From Botryococcus braunii (Eukaryota; Chlorophyta; Trebouxiophyceae): 20,000 nucleotides of DNA. The notes beneath the pieces are model-generated. The model had not been told where the DNA came from. It did no database searches and saw only the letters and a list, made by a program, of their open reading frames with translations. Every line of letters begins with the position of its first letter. The first letter of the stretch is position 1. This document shows, piece by piece, positions 9,764 to 19,632 of this stretch. The stretch lies in NCBI GenBank assembly GCA_002005505.1, contig KV908462.1, forward strand, positions 30,001 through 50,000, written 5' to 3'. The translations under genes were made by a program, and so were the position numbers.

Positions 9764-9830
9764 AGTAAGGGTTACCCAATTACCCGGCGCCACAGGTAGA
9801 ACACGTACATCTCGGGCGTACGTCTTGAAC
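9764..9830. repeat. Dispersed repeat, copy 1 (partner at 18514)
   Basis: AGTAAGGGTTACCCAATTAC and the following CGCCACAG, ACGTAC and ACGTCTTGAACC blocks recur in the same order at 18514-18597 with substitutions and small indels. It directly follows the B-box-like segment and may be the body of the same element. Confidence 0.5.
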
Positions 9831-10037
9831 CCCAAAAGCAAACACAGCTGAAAAAACTTGTCCTATCGATACATCGCACGTTCTCGCCACAACTGCAGAA
9901 GCTTGTCATTGTAATTACCAGTGTTTTCATAAAAAGCTTTTTGGAGTAACTGGTTGGTAAGCAGTTAATTGACGGCGTAAAGTTGAGGATGGGAAAACAT
10001 ACAACCAAAAAGTAAGACCTACTCTAATAGCGTTCGC

Positions 10038-10073
10038 TTTTTGATCTACAGTCGATCGACTGTAGATCAAAAA
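10038..10073. repeat. Perfect 36-bp palindrome
   Basis: Two 18-base arms meet without a spacer around GTCGATCGAC. Every pair from 10055/10056 out to 10038/10073 is complementary. It lies in AT-rich sequence about 390 bases before the predicted start of the multi-exon gene. Confidence 0.9.
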
Positions 10074-10428
10074 ATCAACTTTCTGTTAGTATTTTGTTCT
10101 GGAAGAGTTTAGATATCTACTTACCGCCAAGTCACAGAATTTAAATGTCTTTTTTTGCGAAAGCAATTATGCTACAACTTGCCAAGATTCGAATTGTTTC
10201 CTAGAGGGTTGTGAGTATCTTGCCTTTGGAACTCAATGCTTTTTTCCCTCCTGAGTATACCGGTAGATATAGCGCAACGTCATTTGCACAAAAATGGTAT
10301 TATACCCGTAATTGTAGTCCAGGCTTAAGCTTTGGCATACTTGGTTGCTGTGTTCGAACTGCCGTTTAAATACGTATATAACTCTCCGGTGGCGTGGACA
10401 AGGAAGCATTTCCGGAACTGCGGCATAT

Positions 10429-13400
10429 ATGATCGAGATCAACTTTTCTGCGGCGCATGAAGAATGCACCCTGTCTGACGGCCAGTCCTTTGCCCTGAGC
10501 GTGACAATTTGGCTATTTGCAGAGCCGGCACACCGCAACCGGGAACAGCGCTGCAAGCACACAAGCGTATTACGGATACGGTGAAAGACATCAAAAACTT
10601 ATTAAAGGACCTAAAAAAAGAATATAAGGAAACTTTTATGCCCCTCGGAGCCAAGAAGCAATCGGGAAAGTTACGTGAAAGCATTGACCAGCTTCTGCAA
10701 GCTATGCCGAACTTCGAAGTAGAAGCATTTGAGGCCATTATTAGGGAATTCTTACTTCATTCTGAGAAATCCTGGCTAGATGACCTATCTGAAATCTTGC
10801 CACTTCTGCCGAAAGAGGGATTAGCTCCTTGTCTCGAACTAGTTATGTTTTTGGGCACGAACTGTGACAAATGGATGAAGCATGCCGGTCAAAGCCAATT
10901 TGATGCAGATCGCAGAATGGCGATAGATTTGCTTTTTCAGCAGCTTTTCTTAGCTGTTGCAAATTGCTTCTTTTCCGGTAAAACTTGGGACACTCAACGC
11001 AGTTGTGGGCTAATCGGCTGCATGTCGGCCTCCTTACGCAACATTGGTGCATTTTGCACAGTGCTTCTATTGGAAGACCCGTTTTCAGATTATCTTGGAT
11101 TCATCTCAGAAAGCCCTAGATCGATCAACAATAGCAACGAACCTGCAAGAAAGCCTGTAATTGCAGCCATGGATGAGGAGGTGAAAAATGCGGCAAACAA
11201 TATTGCCATAAACTTCACGAAATATGCTGTAGAAATTAAAACATGTGTATGCAAAGACTTGCCAGGAGGGAAGGGGGTCAAAACATTGTTGAGGCTCTCT
11301 CAAGTCCTGAGAAACCATGCGGAGAGGATCTTCTTTGATCCGCAGCTGCAGTCGCGCCAAGCAGCCTATACAGCCCTTTTTCTCATCAATCGCGTCTTGG
11401 TTGAGGTCCAGTACGCCATTAGTATCACAGAGACTGAAACCGTGCATACACCGGAGTTTGTACCAAAACAAGCCCTGCAAGATCTACTTGAAGTTTTGAA
11501 GGGAAGGCAACAGATGAAAGAGATTATCAAGGAAATAAAAGCTTTACAGGACTGTACAAGTGGGCCCGATAAGTTGCAAAGTATCTTAATGGGTGACCTA
11601 TCGGAAACTGCTGGCTTTACTAGTGCTAATAGTACTATAATTAAAGGCTCGTCGGTCGCCACGTGGTGCACCCAAACCTTGATTGAGAAAGATGTAGCAT
11701 TTGAGAAGCTGGATAAGGAACTTAAGCCCGAACTTCAGGCTGAGCAGGAGTTTTGCACTACGGCTACATTATCTGATCATACTGGTATTACTGGGCTCTC
11801 AAGTTCTATTGTGGAAGACGCATCGGATGGCCTCCAAACCCCTCAAGGTGCCGCACTCAAGGGGAAAGCGAGTGAACAAGACAATACCCCGACAGAAGAA
11901 GCTAGGGGTCAAAACTATGCAGAACAGACACAAGGCCTAAAAGATGCAGAAGTGTCACCAGCTCGCTTTAGCGTCAGCTTGGACGTAGAAGAGCGTGCCG
12001 ACGTGGTACCTGATGACGCATATAGAAGTGGAAGCCTGAAAACGGAGCAAAAGCTTTCCAGAGCGGAAGCATGGAGATCGATGGAGAGACGTAAGGTTGC
12101 TGCACACGGGACATTTCTTCAGGAGACCCCTCCTGCCGATCCCTTAAGGCCTTGACTGAGAAAACAGTGGCTGCCGCACTCACGACTGGTGAATCAGAAG
12201 AGGAAGACTGTACTCCGAAACAAGCTGACAAATGCTTTAAGTCGGAAGAACAGGGACACAGTGGCGAACCCTTGGAGGACACCGAAACCCGATTTCAATG
12301 GGAAAAGTGGGAGACGACTGGCGACTGGCGACGCCTGGAGCCAGTGGTGGCACATCAAGGCAGCAGCAAATCAGTGGATGATGAAACTGAAATTTTAGAA
12401 GTGGGAGAACCAGAGCGATCCAAGGGCACTACATATGATCCATTGAAAATATTATCAAAGAGAGCCGGTCCACGGGTCTCCAGGCAAATGCGAGCAAACA
12501 AATGTGCACACTATAGCAAATTTCAACTATTGTGCCTCGCTTCTGATTATTACCTGTTAAGTAGGTATTTAACAGGACAAAATCAGAAAGGAGGAAACCA
12601 GCGGACGCAAGGAGACGTAGACTCGAAAGATGGAGAGGAAATACAAGTCACCGCACCGCAACTGAAGCTGCCACATTCAGCAGCTTCAACAGTGCAAGCT
12701 AGTGTTCATCCTACGCAGGTATACCCACTTTACGTAATGCATTGCGAGTGGGTTACATATATCTGGCTGTTATTGAAGACTGCTCGTGAGTCTGTAGCCA
12801 ACATGGTGTCTGCAAGCGACCTGCCATATATATGGCAGGTCGCTTTAATTTAAGATGTATATATACATCTTAAATTAACTGTGTTAATATGGACAGATCT
12901 ACTTGCATGCGCATCTACGTATACTTGACATCTTACATTAACTGTGTTAATATGGACAGATCTACTTGCATGCGCAGCAAATAAAGTGCTTAACAAATAT
13001 GATAAGCTCTTATACAATTGTATATTGTATTGTTGCAACGGCAATTAAAAAGCAGTAAACATTAATTCACCTGATCGTCCACACTAACACAAAATGCGAG
13101 TTCGATTCAATTTTTTGACACTTGCGTTCATCCAAGTGTGGTTCACGGTAGTCGCTTTCTTGTATCGTTGCAAGGAGATGTGATGGGTTGTCATGGCCTC
13201 GGGTCTTCTAGCAGCGCAGAAGGGTTAATGTGGAAGCATTGAGAACGTGTATGGTCGGTTGGGTTGGACGTTACTACCTTTTGTACTGTCTAAATACTGT
13301 CATTAAAATGTCAATTCACCGCTGGAAGGTCGTTCAAAAAGATAATTATTCATGACGACAGCTAGACCAGTCATTATCAGGGTTCTTATCATGTAATGGA

Positions 13401-15313
13401 CGGTGTGCGCAAAGCGAGATCCACGATCAAGTTGGCCGTTGCAACCAATTGGTGCAACATTCAACGGAATATTCCGTTAGATGCTGCATCGTTTATGCTC
13501 CCAATATTTATTACGAACATCCTGAATATATATATAGATTAGTGCAGGCAACAGATACCCTGGATTCTCCTTCAACGACCCTACCGACCGAAGGCAGTGA
13601 AGGAGCTGAAAAATTTAAAAGTATATCCACTATCACCCCTGCAGCAGCGATACCTGCTTCGACAAGCCTTAGTCGAGTGGAAGACGACACGGAGATCTTC
13701 GCTTCCCCTCTGCTCGATAAAAACATTAAAAGCATTTATCGGAAAGACCTTCATAACGCGAGATCGATGGGACGCAAATGGATAAGGCTACAGCAGGCAA
13801 CTATGAGTAACGAGACTGACATTTCACCAGAATTTGCCGACCTGGCCCTAGAGGTGCGCCATCCAAGTCACAGATGTGACGTAACTGCATGATCATGGCA
13901 TGCATATAATGACACGTACGACGGTCTCTCCCAGGGCACTTGCGTTCTTACTACCTGCCCATGCACAGAGAAGACGTTACTTCGGTCGCTGCACTGGCTT
14001 CAAAATTTATTTAAAGGTTCTTGATCCATGCTGATTTGAATGTCAAAAGCGTCGTTTAAACGGTTCGAAAGATTGATAGGAAAGTCAGCACGAGCAAGCA
14101 AGACGCTGACAGGATTAAAGTTGAATGGCTAAAGATAAGGTCGTGTGCATTATTGGTTTTTAAAGCTTCAACTTACCTTTTGGAACGACTACTCTCTTAT
14201 TGTGGACATTGTTTGTCCTTGCAAACACGCATGTTTGCATATGCGTACGCGTAAGAATCTTGCACGAGCATACACTTTCATGGGGAACGCATTCAGCTGT
14301 ACGGGTAACGGTGATGAAAGACACGAAAAGCTGGCGCACTATTTAAACACAAAAGTTTATTTCATATTTGTGACGCATGGTTGGCAAGAACGATCGTTCA
14401 GCTGGAAGGTTCAATATTGAAACATGTCGGATTTGTACACCAGATGTGGTGCCTAAATGTATTTTGTAGGGGGTGATCTGCGGCAAACACAGGCTAGTTT
14501 GTGACCTATCCAGAATAGCCTGAATGCATCTGCATATGTTTGGTATGAAACTGTGTATCCTTGGTTGCTATTGACTGCTTATGCGATTGCATGTTGTCGC
14601 GCATATAACCTACACAAGATACCATCGCATCAGAATTACACCTTAACTGTGCTTCTCACACTACCTCTCAAACAACTTCAACAACTTCATGCGATTGCAA
14701 GACGCATGCAAATTCTTATCATCGTGGTGACTGTGGCGCTATGTCCGTTTCGAACAAGGATTTCACGTGCAAACGAGCGTGCGGTTCAAAAGTTAAGAAG
14801 AAATCAAGGGTTAAAACCCGTAATATGATATTGATGGAATTATCGGGTAATGCATACCTAATTTAAATACAAACGTTCCGTATTCGGTAAATGTGCGTGA
14901 GGCCGTGCCACCATGAAATTGTTTGTTTGGTTTTTTGAATTATTTCTGAGGGGAGTCCGACGGTCTTGACACCTGTTATATTTATGTTATTACGTTTAAT
15001 ATGCCATCGAATTCAAACTGTCTAATCTCTACAGGACGTAATTATGCAAGAGTACCAGAACATTAGTTTTACTGTGGGTGCAGCAATTTACCACGTACAC
15101 GGTTTGCAGGGTTTCGCGTTAATTGCCGAGGTGGCAGACAATGACGCCTTCTCGGATCCTAGACGGTTAACTCTTAATCAAATTGCAGAACAGTGCAAAG
15201 CTTTTGGCAAGGAATGTTACGGCACGGTCACAAACTGCAACACCTTTGAGATCGAAGAAGATGCTGTACAGCGTCTTAAGGACCTTGCGAAGAAATTTGA
15301 TTGGGGGATTTAA
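10429..15313 (+). CDS. Predicted multi-exon gene for a helical, acidic-tailed protein of unknown family
   Basis: Model: exons 10429-10484, 10523-12090, 12123-12718, 13548-13853 and 15035-15313, about 934 codons, all phases compatible. The large exon encodes leucine-rich amphipathic helices with little low complexity (for example LKDLKKEYKET, WLDDLSEILPLLPKEGL, FLINRVLVEVQYAIS). From about residue 380 it becomes polar and acidic, with Ser, Thr, Glu and Gln (VEDDTEI and VDDETEI recur). The last exon returns to a folded-looking segment (ISFTVGAAIYHVHGLQGFAL) and ends KKFDWGI-stop. I see no signal peptide, membrane segment or catalytic motif, and I do not recognise the family. A coiled-coil or scaffold-like role is only a guess. 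The large exon is the most certain part. The first exon is weakest: its donor (CCA|GTCCTT) is poor and an ATG at about 10638 could serve instead. Alternatively the frame reads through to a stop at 12853, with AATAAA at 12980. Confidence 0.55.
10485..10522 (+). other. Candidate intron 1 (38 nt)
   Basis: The acceptor side is good: GCGTGAC as a branch-like site, then TTTGGCTATTTGCAG. The donor GTCCTT is weak. GTCTGA at 10473 would also keep the frame. Removal joins ATG 10429 to the large exon without a stop. Confidence 0.3.
12091..12122 (+). other. Candidate mini-intron 2 (32 nt)
   Basis: A strong donor (GAC|GTAAGG) and a strong acceptor (ATTTCTTCAG|GAG) lie only 32 bases apart. Removing them moves the reading frame from one ending at 12155 into the one open to 12853. 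A longer intron with the same donor and an acceptor at 12197 (GAATCAG) also keeps frame but has a poor pyrimidine tract. A simple indel in a decaying gene is the other explanation. Confidence 0.45.
12541..12588. repeat. Two-part stem-loop inside a predicted exon
   Basis: TTCTGATT (12541-12548) pairs with AATCAGAA (12581-12588), and CCTGTTAA (12553-12560) pairs with TTAACAGG (12569-12576). It lies within the predicted coding sequence and could be a remnant of an inserted fold-back sequence. Confidence 0.6.
12814..12845. repeat. Perfect 32-bp palindrome
   Basis: AAGCGACCTGCCATAT meets its exact reverse complement with no spacer, centred between 12829 and 12830. It shares its last base with the next palindrome. 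Confidence 0.92.
12845..12878. repeat. Perfect 34-bp palindrome abutting the previous one
   Basis: TTTAATTTAAGATGTAT-type arms are centred between 12861 and 12862 in a TATATATA core. All 17 pairs match. The right arm continues directly into the first unit of the downstream direct repeat. Confidence 0.92.
12865..12976. repeat. Direct repeat, two 49-bp copies with 63-bp period
   Basis: Copies at 12865-12913 and 12928-12976 are identical except for one base (TTAAATTAA versus TTACATTAA). Both include TTAATATGGACAGATCTACT and end in GCATGCGCA. The first copy starts within the right arm of the 34-bp palindrome. Confidence 0.92.
13854..15034 (+). other. Candidate intron 4 (1181 nt)
   Basis: Donor CTAGAG|GTGCGC and acceptor TCTAATCTCTACAG|GAC (CTAAT as a branch-like site) both keep phase 0. 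The interior is AT-rich; frames there, such as 14145-14420, look random. The acceptor is convincing; the donor is average. Confidence 0.45.
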
Positions 15314-15374
15314 ATCAAGGGTGTGCAATGAATTGAATTATATGTATTTTATATATGCTATATACAGTTGTTCG

Positions 15375-15430
15375 CTCGCTTACAAATGCAGAGGGTGCAC
15401 GTGTCGACGTCGAACGTGGGACTCTATGAG
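15375..15430. repeat. Dispersed repeat, copy 1 (partner at 18627)
   Basis: CTTACAAATGCAGAG, then TCGAACGTGGGACTCTA, recurs at 18627-18678 as GATTACAAATGCAGAG and TGAATGTCGGACTCTA with small indels. This indicates two diverged copies of one family. Confidence 0.5.
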
Positions 15431-15921
15431 GAACACCAATGTGGAGTCATGACAGTACGTGCGTTCACGTTATCCAAATCGATTTGGATCATATCATGAA
15501 AGCTTAACTATAAAAGTTTTGTTCGGCTTGGCATTTCCTAGCAGCATATACAGTGACATGGGCCGATTTAATGTAATTGGTGTTTGTTATTGCACATGCT
15601 GCCACCAGTTCGAATCAGTTGAATATTCAAAACTGACAATAGATTCATTCTTCCATGATCTTTGTACATTTTAAAATATGTGCAGGCATCTTTGTAACAG
15701 GTGTTTGAAACACGCGTTTGTCATTTGTCGAACAACATGCGATTTAAGCTTTGCAACTCCTGTCTGAATGCGGTATGTATACGTCTTTAGGTCGAGATGG
15801 GTACGCATGGTTCTTGATCTGCCCATATATTAGTATACCACATGTTGGCCGACTGAATCTCGAAGTGGGCTTAACATGTACATATTTAAATAGGCCAGAA
15901 TTCACAGTATACCAGATGCAT

Positions 15922-15959
15922 ATCGATGGGTATATTAGGTATCGACAGTACCCATCGAT
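15922..15959. repeat. Stem-loop with 11-bp arms
   Basis: ATCGATGGGTA (15922-15932) and TACCCATCGAT (15949-15959) are exact reverse complements around a 16-base loop. Confidence 0.75.
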
Positions 15960-16419
15960 GCTTCTGGATGAAAAATTCCAGCAAAATTTTCTACAACTTT
16001 ACACTGCTTATTAGTGGACTGTAATGTATGGTAAACTTATACTGTCCTGGCCGTAGCTAACGATGGTGGTAAGTTAGAGATAGCAATATGCCTCGGCCTG
16101 GCCAGGCATATGCATGCCTCGCTTCGAAGCACCCAAATTGAATTCACCCTCTCCGAGAGGCCAACTCGGCTGCTGCTCTGGAGATTTTCCCTGCGCTGCA
16201 GCATCGTGTGAATTTTTCATACTGGGATTTTGGCAGTAGTTCCTTGTTTAATGCATGTGGAATATCGCACGACAGTTTCTAACTTAGGCATTTTTTCATT
16301 AAATGTGTCATCGAACAATGGACGGTTTGAAACTGCGCCTGTTTGGGTCTGTTCTGTTGTCCTATATGAGAGAGCCCTAAAAACTGGTTCGAAGTACTTG
16401 TCTATGACTAATCCAGGTC

Positions 16420-16442
16420 TTAGGGGTTTAGGTTTTAGGGTT
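16420..16442. repeat. Degenerate telomere-like TTTAGGG stretch
   Basis: TTAGGGGTTTAGGTTTTAGGG-like sequence: about three imperfect units of the plant/algal telomere repeat. It is too short and impure to be a functional telomere here. Confidence 0.5.
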
Positions 16443-16986
16443 GAACACCTTGGCTCCGGAGCTTTGTACGAATACTCGAACGTTCCAGGTACGGGATCAG
16501 GATTTTATGGGAACAAAGTTGTACACAGTATACTGCGTGTGTATACTTTGTATGTATACGTATGTCTACACAGCATGTGTAACCGCGATCGAGGTCTCGT
16601 TCCGAGCAGCGGCGGTACAATCGAAGGTCAGTGCGATCGTCACTTGATATCTCGTTACCGAGCGTTACTTCAGCGGGTTGGTCTTGACGGCGCAGCAACG
16701 TGCATATAAGAGACTTCAAGATCAGCGAGTGTAATCATCGAATCTGCCATTCCGTCTCCGTCTGACTCTTATTACATCCCAACACTACAGCATGGCAATT
16801 GACACGAGTTTCAGTTTTCTTCCTAGCACATATATGTAGTTGTTTTCCGGAACGTGCACTTTTTCAAGACGCGTATTTGTATGCAACACACGCACACACT
16901 GTAATGCTCCCGTCGCACTTGCCGCATTTTCTGATTTGCAGTTGGGGCATGGCTACTTGTTTGACCGTTGCAACTGGTAAAATGAT

Positions 16987-17050
16987 GTTCGAGGAGCCCC
17001 GGGTTTCTTGTATCTATTGAGGTTCGTGGGGTCCCGGGTTTCTTGTAGGT
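16987..17050. repeat. Tandem duplication with 35-bp period
   Basis: GTTCGAGGAGCCCCGGGTTT (from 16987) is repeated as GTTCGTGGGGTCCCGGGTTT (from 17022). Each is followed by TCTTGTA. Confidence 0.8.
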
Positions 17051-17405
17051 AGCTCCCTTGATGGCGCACTTACAGGCCTTCACGGTTATGCACTCTGGCG
17101 TACCGCCCGAACATGGATTCTAGGGCCAGTGTAGGTGAGCTCATGAGGAATGATAACAGTTCAAGGTCTAGACGCCGACTTGCATATATGTAAAAACCTC
17201 CATTTGCCATTGTTTATCTCATACCTCCTTCCTGGTGTTCTGGTATCGGCGAGCGGTTTCTCTCCTTGCATTCGGATGGGGCGTCTCTCCCAATACCAGT
17301 AGGTACCTATCTACAGAGGCCAGAAAAGCGGATCCGGAGCATTGAGTGACCCGACACAAAGCCTACCTTTCCCAAGGTGCTTTACTCCCAAAAGGCTTTT
17401 TCCCG

Positions 17406-17445
17406 TTTTTTTTTTTTTTTTTTTTTTTTTTTTGGGGGGGGGGGG
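17406..17445. repeat. T28-G12 homopolymer pair
   Basis: Twenty-eight T residues are followed by twelve G residues. The T-run could be a poly(A) tail of a minus-strand retroposed sequence. Its length may also reflect sequencing uncertainty. Confidence 0.85.
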
Positions 17446-17562
17446 AGATGGAACGCACGCAATGCATCCCGGGGCCTCGTCCGTACTCCGAACATGGCGC
17501 CGGCGTGGATACACATATGATAAAAATATATGAGAAAGCACATATGTATGTGTGGTTCCATC

Positions 17563-17583
17563 GTAGGGGATAGTATCCCCTAC
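17563..17583. repeat. 21-nt perfect odd palindrome
   Basis: GTAGGGGATA and its reverse complement flank a single central base. TCCCCCTACAATG follows at 17591 as a partial repeat of its right side. Confidence 0.8.
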
Positions 17584-17602
17584 AATGAAATCCCCCTACA
17601 AT

Positions 17603-17618
17603 GCTCCATCGATGGAGC
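17603..17618. repeat. 16-bp perfect palindrome
   Basis: GCTCCATCGATGGAGC, about 20 bases from the previous palindrome, at the edge of the B-box-like dispersed repeat. Confidence 0.8.
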
Positions 17619-17666
17619 GCCATAGCACGCCAGGCGAAGGCTCTGGTTCCAAATTCCACTGAGCGC
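17615..17666. repeat. Dispersed repeat with B-box-like motif, copy 2
   Basis: GAGCGCCATAGCACGCC...GAGCGC has the same length as 9709-9760 and the same end bases. Its B-box-like segment is GGTTCCAAATTCC. It is diverged from copy 1 mainly in the middle. Confidence 0.45.
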
Positions 17667-17729
17667 TTCGCATGTGCACACACATACGCACATGACTAAA
17701 CGCACGCATATGCGCACGCACGACCGCGC

Positions 17730-17738
17730 ACGCGCGCG

Positions 17739-17778
<40 letters not shown>
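17730..17778. repeat. (CG)n(CA)n alternating purine-pyrimidine tract
   Basis: About nine CG dinucleotides pass directly into about sixteen CA dinucleotides, a sequence type prone to form left-handed DNA. Confidence 0.93.
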
Positions 17779-17780
<2 letters not shown>

Positions 17781-18228
17781 CACACAAACAGGTGTGCAAA
17801 CAAGTGTATAAGCTGTACGCCCTCACACAAATGATTGAAGCGCGGCCATAAGAACCTGGAAATTTAGGTTCAAGTTCCAAGACAATGATATCTTCATATC
17901 GGAAATTGAGTACGTTTTGATGCCCTTATCAGCCCGATGAAGATAGATCGCATGATGCGTGATCACGTGCGTCATGACGTGTGCTTCCTACATTGATACG
18001 CCGTGCGACAGCGCGTATTCTTCCGTGTAAACGCCTATGGCGCCTCCAATTACTAAAGCAATGAGTCCTACTCTATCCAAAACTGCTATCAGTTTTGCAC
18101 AAATTAGTACTTTAAATAGTAAGGGCTAGCTTGCTTTTGCGCAAACTTTCTGTCTTAAGCGAAGATAGACGACGTGTATACAAATTACTTACGTAAGAAC
18201 AAGTTAGCCACTGATTAAAATGAGTAAA

Positions 18229-18262
18229 GATTGCGTCTAAATCTGACTCAATACGGCCAATT
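18229..18262. repeat. Local dispersed repeat (partner at 18879-18914)
   Basis: GCGTCTAAATCTGACTCAAT...CGGCCAATTATA resembles GCGGCCTAAATCCGGCTTGA...CGACCAATCTTA 650 bases downstream, about 70 percent by eye. Confidence 0.4.
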
Positions 18263-18513
18263 ATAGAATATACGAGTCCATTTCATTATATTATAAATTT
18301 AGATCCAACAAAACTATAAGCAATAGGGATCTCCTCCGTACGCATATGAAGAACATGTATACAAGGTCATGATTGTCTTTACAATAGCCACAATGGGTAG
18401 TCCGGCAGGGTCAGGACAGCCATATGGACGTGCTACGGTACTTTCCTTCTTGGATTCACACGGAGTAGGCGGGCAAAGGTAGGACCCCTTTGCCGGATGT
18501 GCTTTTAACCCCA

Positions 18514-18597
18514 AGTAACGGTTACTCAGTTACCCAGCGTCACAGCTATGACATGACGTACGTGTACACGTATACCTGGGGTTGGACGTCTTGAACC
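18514..18597. repeat. Dispersed repeat, copy 2 (partner at 9764)
   Basis: AGTAACGGTTACTCAGTTAC, GCGTCACAG and ACGTCTTGAACC occur in the same order as in 9764-9830, with extra sequence between the blocks. Confidence 0.5.
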
Positions 18598-18626
18598 AAG
18601 AAGACAATTACCTTTACAATTAATGG

Positions 18627-18678
18627 TGCGCACGATTACAAATGCAGAGCGCCTAAATGTTGAATGTCGGACTCTAGA
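18627..18678. repeat. Dispersed repeat, copy 2 (partner at 15375)
   Basis: ATTACAAATGCAGAGCGC and TGTCGGACTCTA align with 15375-15430. It directly adjoins the long palindrome that follows. Confidence 0.5.
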
Positions 18679-18689
18679 GAACGTCGGAC

Positions 18690-18793
18690 TCAATGCACTT
18701 ACAATATTATGATCTGATATTGGTGGTAACACCATCATAGATCTATGATGGTGTTACCACCAATATCACATCATAACATTGTAAGTGCATTGA
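18690..18793. repeat. Near-perfect 104-bp loopless palindrome
   Basis: Two 52-base arms meet at AGATCT (centre 18741/18742) with only two unpaired positions (18714/18769 and 18706/18777). The central 54 bp are perfect. TCAATGCACTTACAAT at the left end is mirrored at the right end. A transcript would fold into a long hairpin. A recently inserted fold-back element is also possible. No ORF is inside. Confidence 0.93.
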
Positions 18794-19477
18794 CGCATAC
18801 ATTTAAGAGACGAAAGATGCTGCAGACAGCATGTGGACAAGGAACACGCTGAGTACCATTACAATGCGTGAGCTTTGCGGCCTAAATCCGGCTTGAGACG
18901 ACCAATCTTATCAACTGACCAATAAAATGAAACCGTAATATGAGTGACCCGCAAGAGACCTCCACGCACACACACGAAGTACCAAGGTATTGCAATCGCT
19001 ATACACTGCATGCAGTCATATTTAGTGATATGAGGCCACAGCTGGCGGTCGTCACAGGAGGTCACAGCTGTGACAGCCACAATAGTGAACTATAAAATCT
19101 AGGGGAATTCTAAGCATTGGTTGGCCGTTCACTATCTAGCGTACCTTCAAAAAGTTCTTTCAATAGCGTGCGCTCATATCATCTGTTAATGATGTACATC
19201 ACCATTGCTTGCTAAAATCCCGTATAACGTTTCCAGATCGGCCTGGCGACAAACTTCACCCAATGCCTCCACATGCTGCCTCCCACATCCTGCCGACCAC
19301 TCTTCAGATCCGATAAACAAGCTATATGCTTATTTTAACTTCAACATAAGATTATGTATTTCAGCATGCAGGTTGGATCCAAAAGATAGCCAGGGTTCAC
19401 CCCTCCTCTTCCAGGGAACTAAAAAAGTGATAGCTAGCTCTAGGGTGCTCGTAGCTACGGCGATATATGCCGCTGAT

Positions 19478-19632
19478 ATCAGGGAATGAGGTCAAGTGCT
19501 AGCACACAAGAAGGGAAATTGTTCCCACTTCACATGTTCCAACACGACGATCAGAGCACACGGTGTTCGATCAGGGAATAAGATCAAGTGCTACCACACG
19601 AGAAGGGAATAATCCCCGCTTCAAACATTCCC
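19478..19632. repeat. Direct repeat pair with 92-bp period
   Basis: ATCAGGGAATGAGGTCAAGT...GCACACAAGAAGGGAA (from 19478) recurs as ATCAGGGAATAAGATCAAGT...CCACACGAGAAGGGAA (from 19570), followed by similar CCC-CTTC-A-TTCC segments. Confidence 0.85.

Larger units (their letters stand above)
12719..13547 (+). other. Candidate intron 3 (829 nt) holding palindromes and direct repeats
   Basis: Donor ACGCAG|GTATAC and acceptor ATTAGTGCAG|GCA are both in phase 0. The interior contains the two adjacent palindromes at 12814-12878, the 63-base-period repeats, an AATAAA at 12980 and no other coding frame of note. If the donor is not used, translation ends at 12853 within the second palindrome. Confidence 0.45.
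15314..17000. other. Gene-poor AT-rich stretch downstream of the predicted gene
   Basis: Open frames are short, overlap in both directions and lack protein-like composition. The visible content is a dispersed repeat (15375-15430), a small hairpin (15922-15959) and a telomere-like stretch (16420-16442). I see no RNA gene. Confidence 0.5.

Noticed and set aside
12865..12976. CRISPR-like repeat-spacer array
   Set aside because: Only two repeats are present, the genome is eukaryotic and one unit overlaps a palindrome. There is no array and no cas gene.
14145..14828. Two 91-codon plus-strand frames
   Set aside because: Composition looks random and they fall inside the predicted last intron. No splice or domain evidence supports them.
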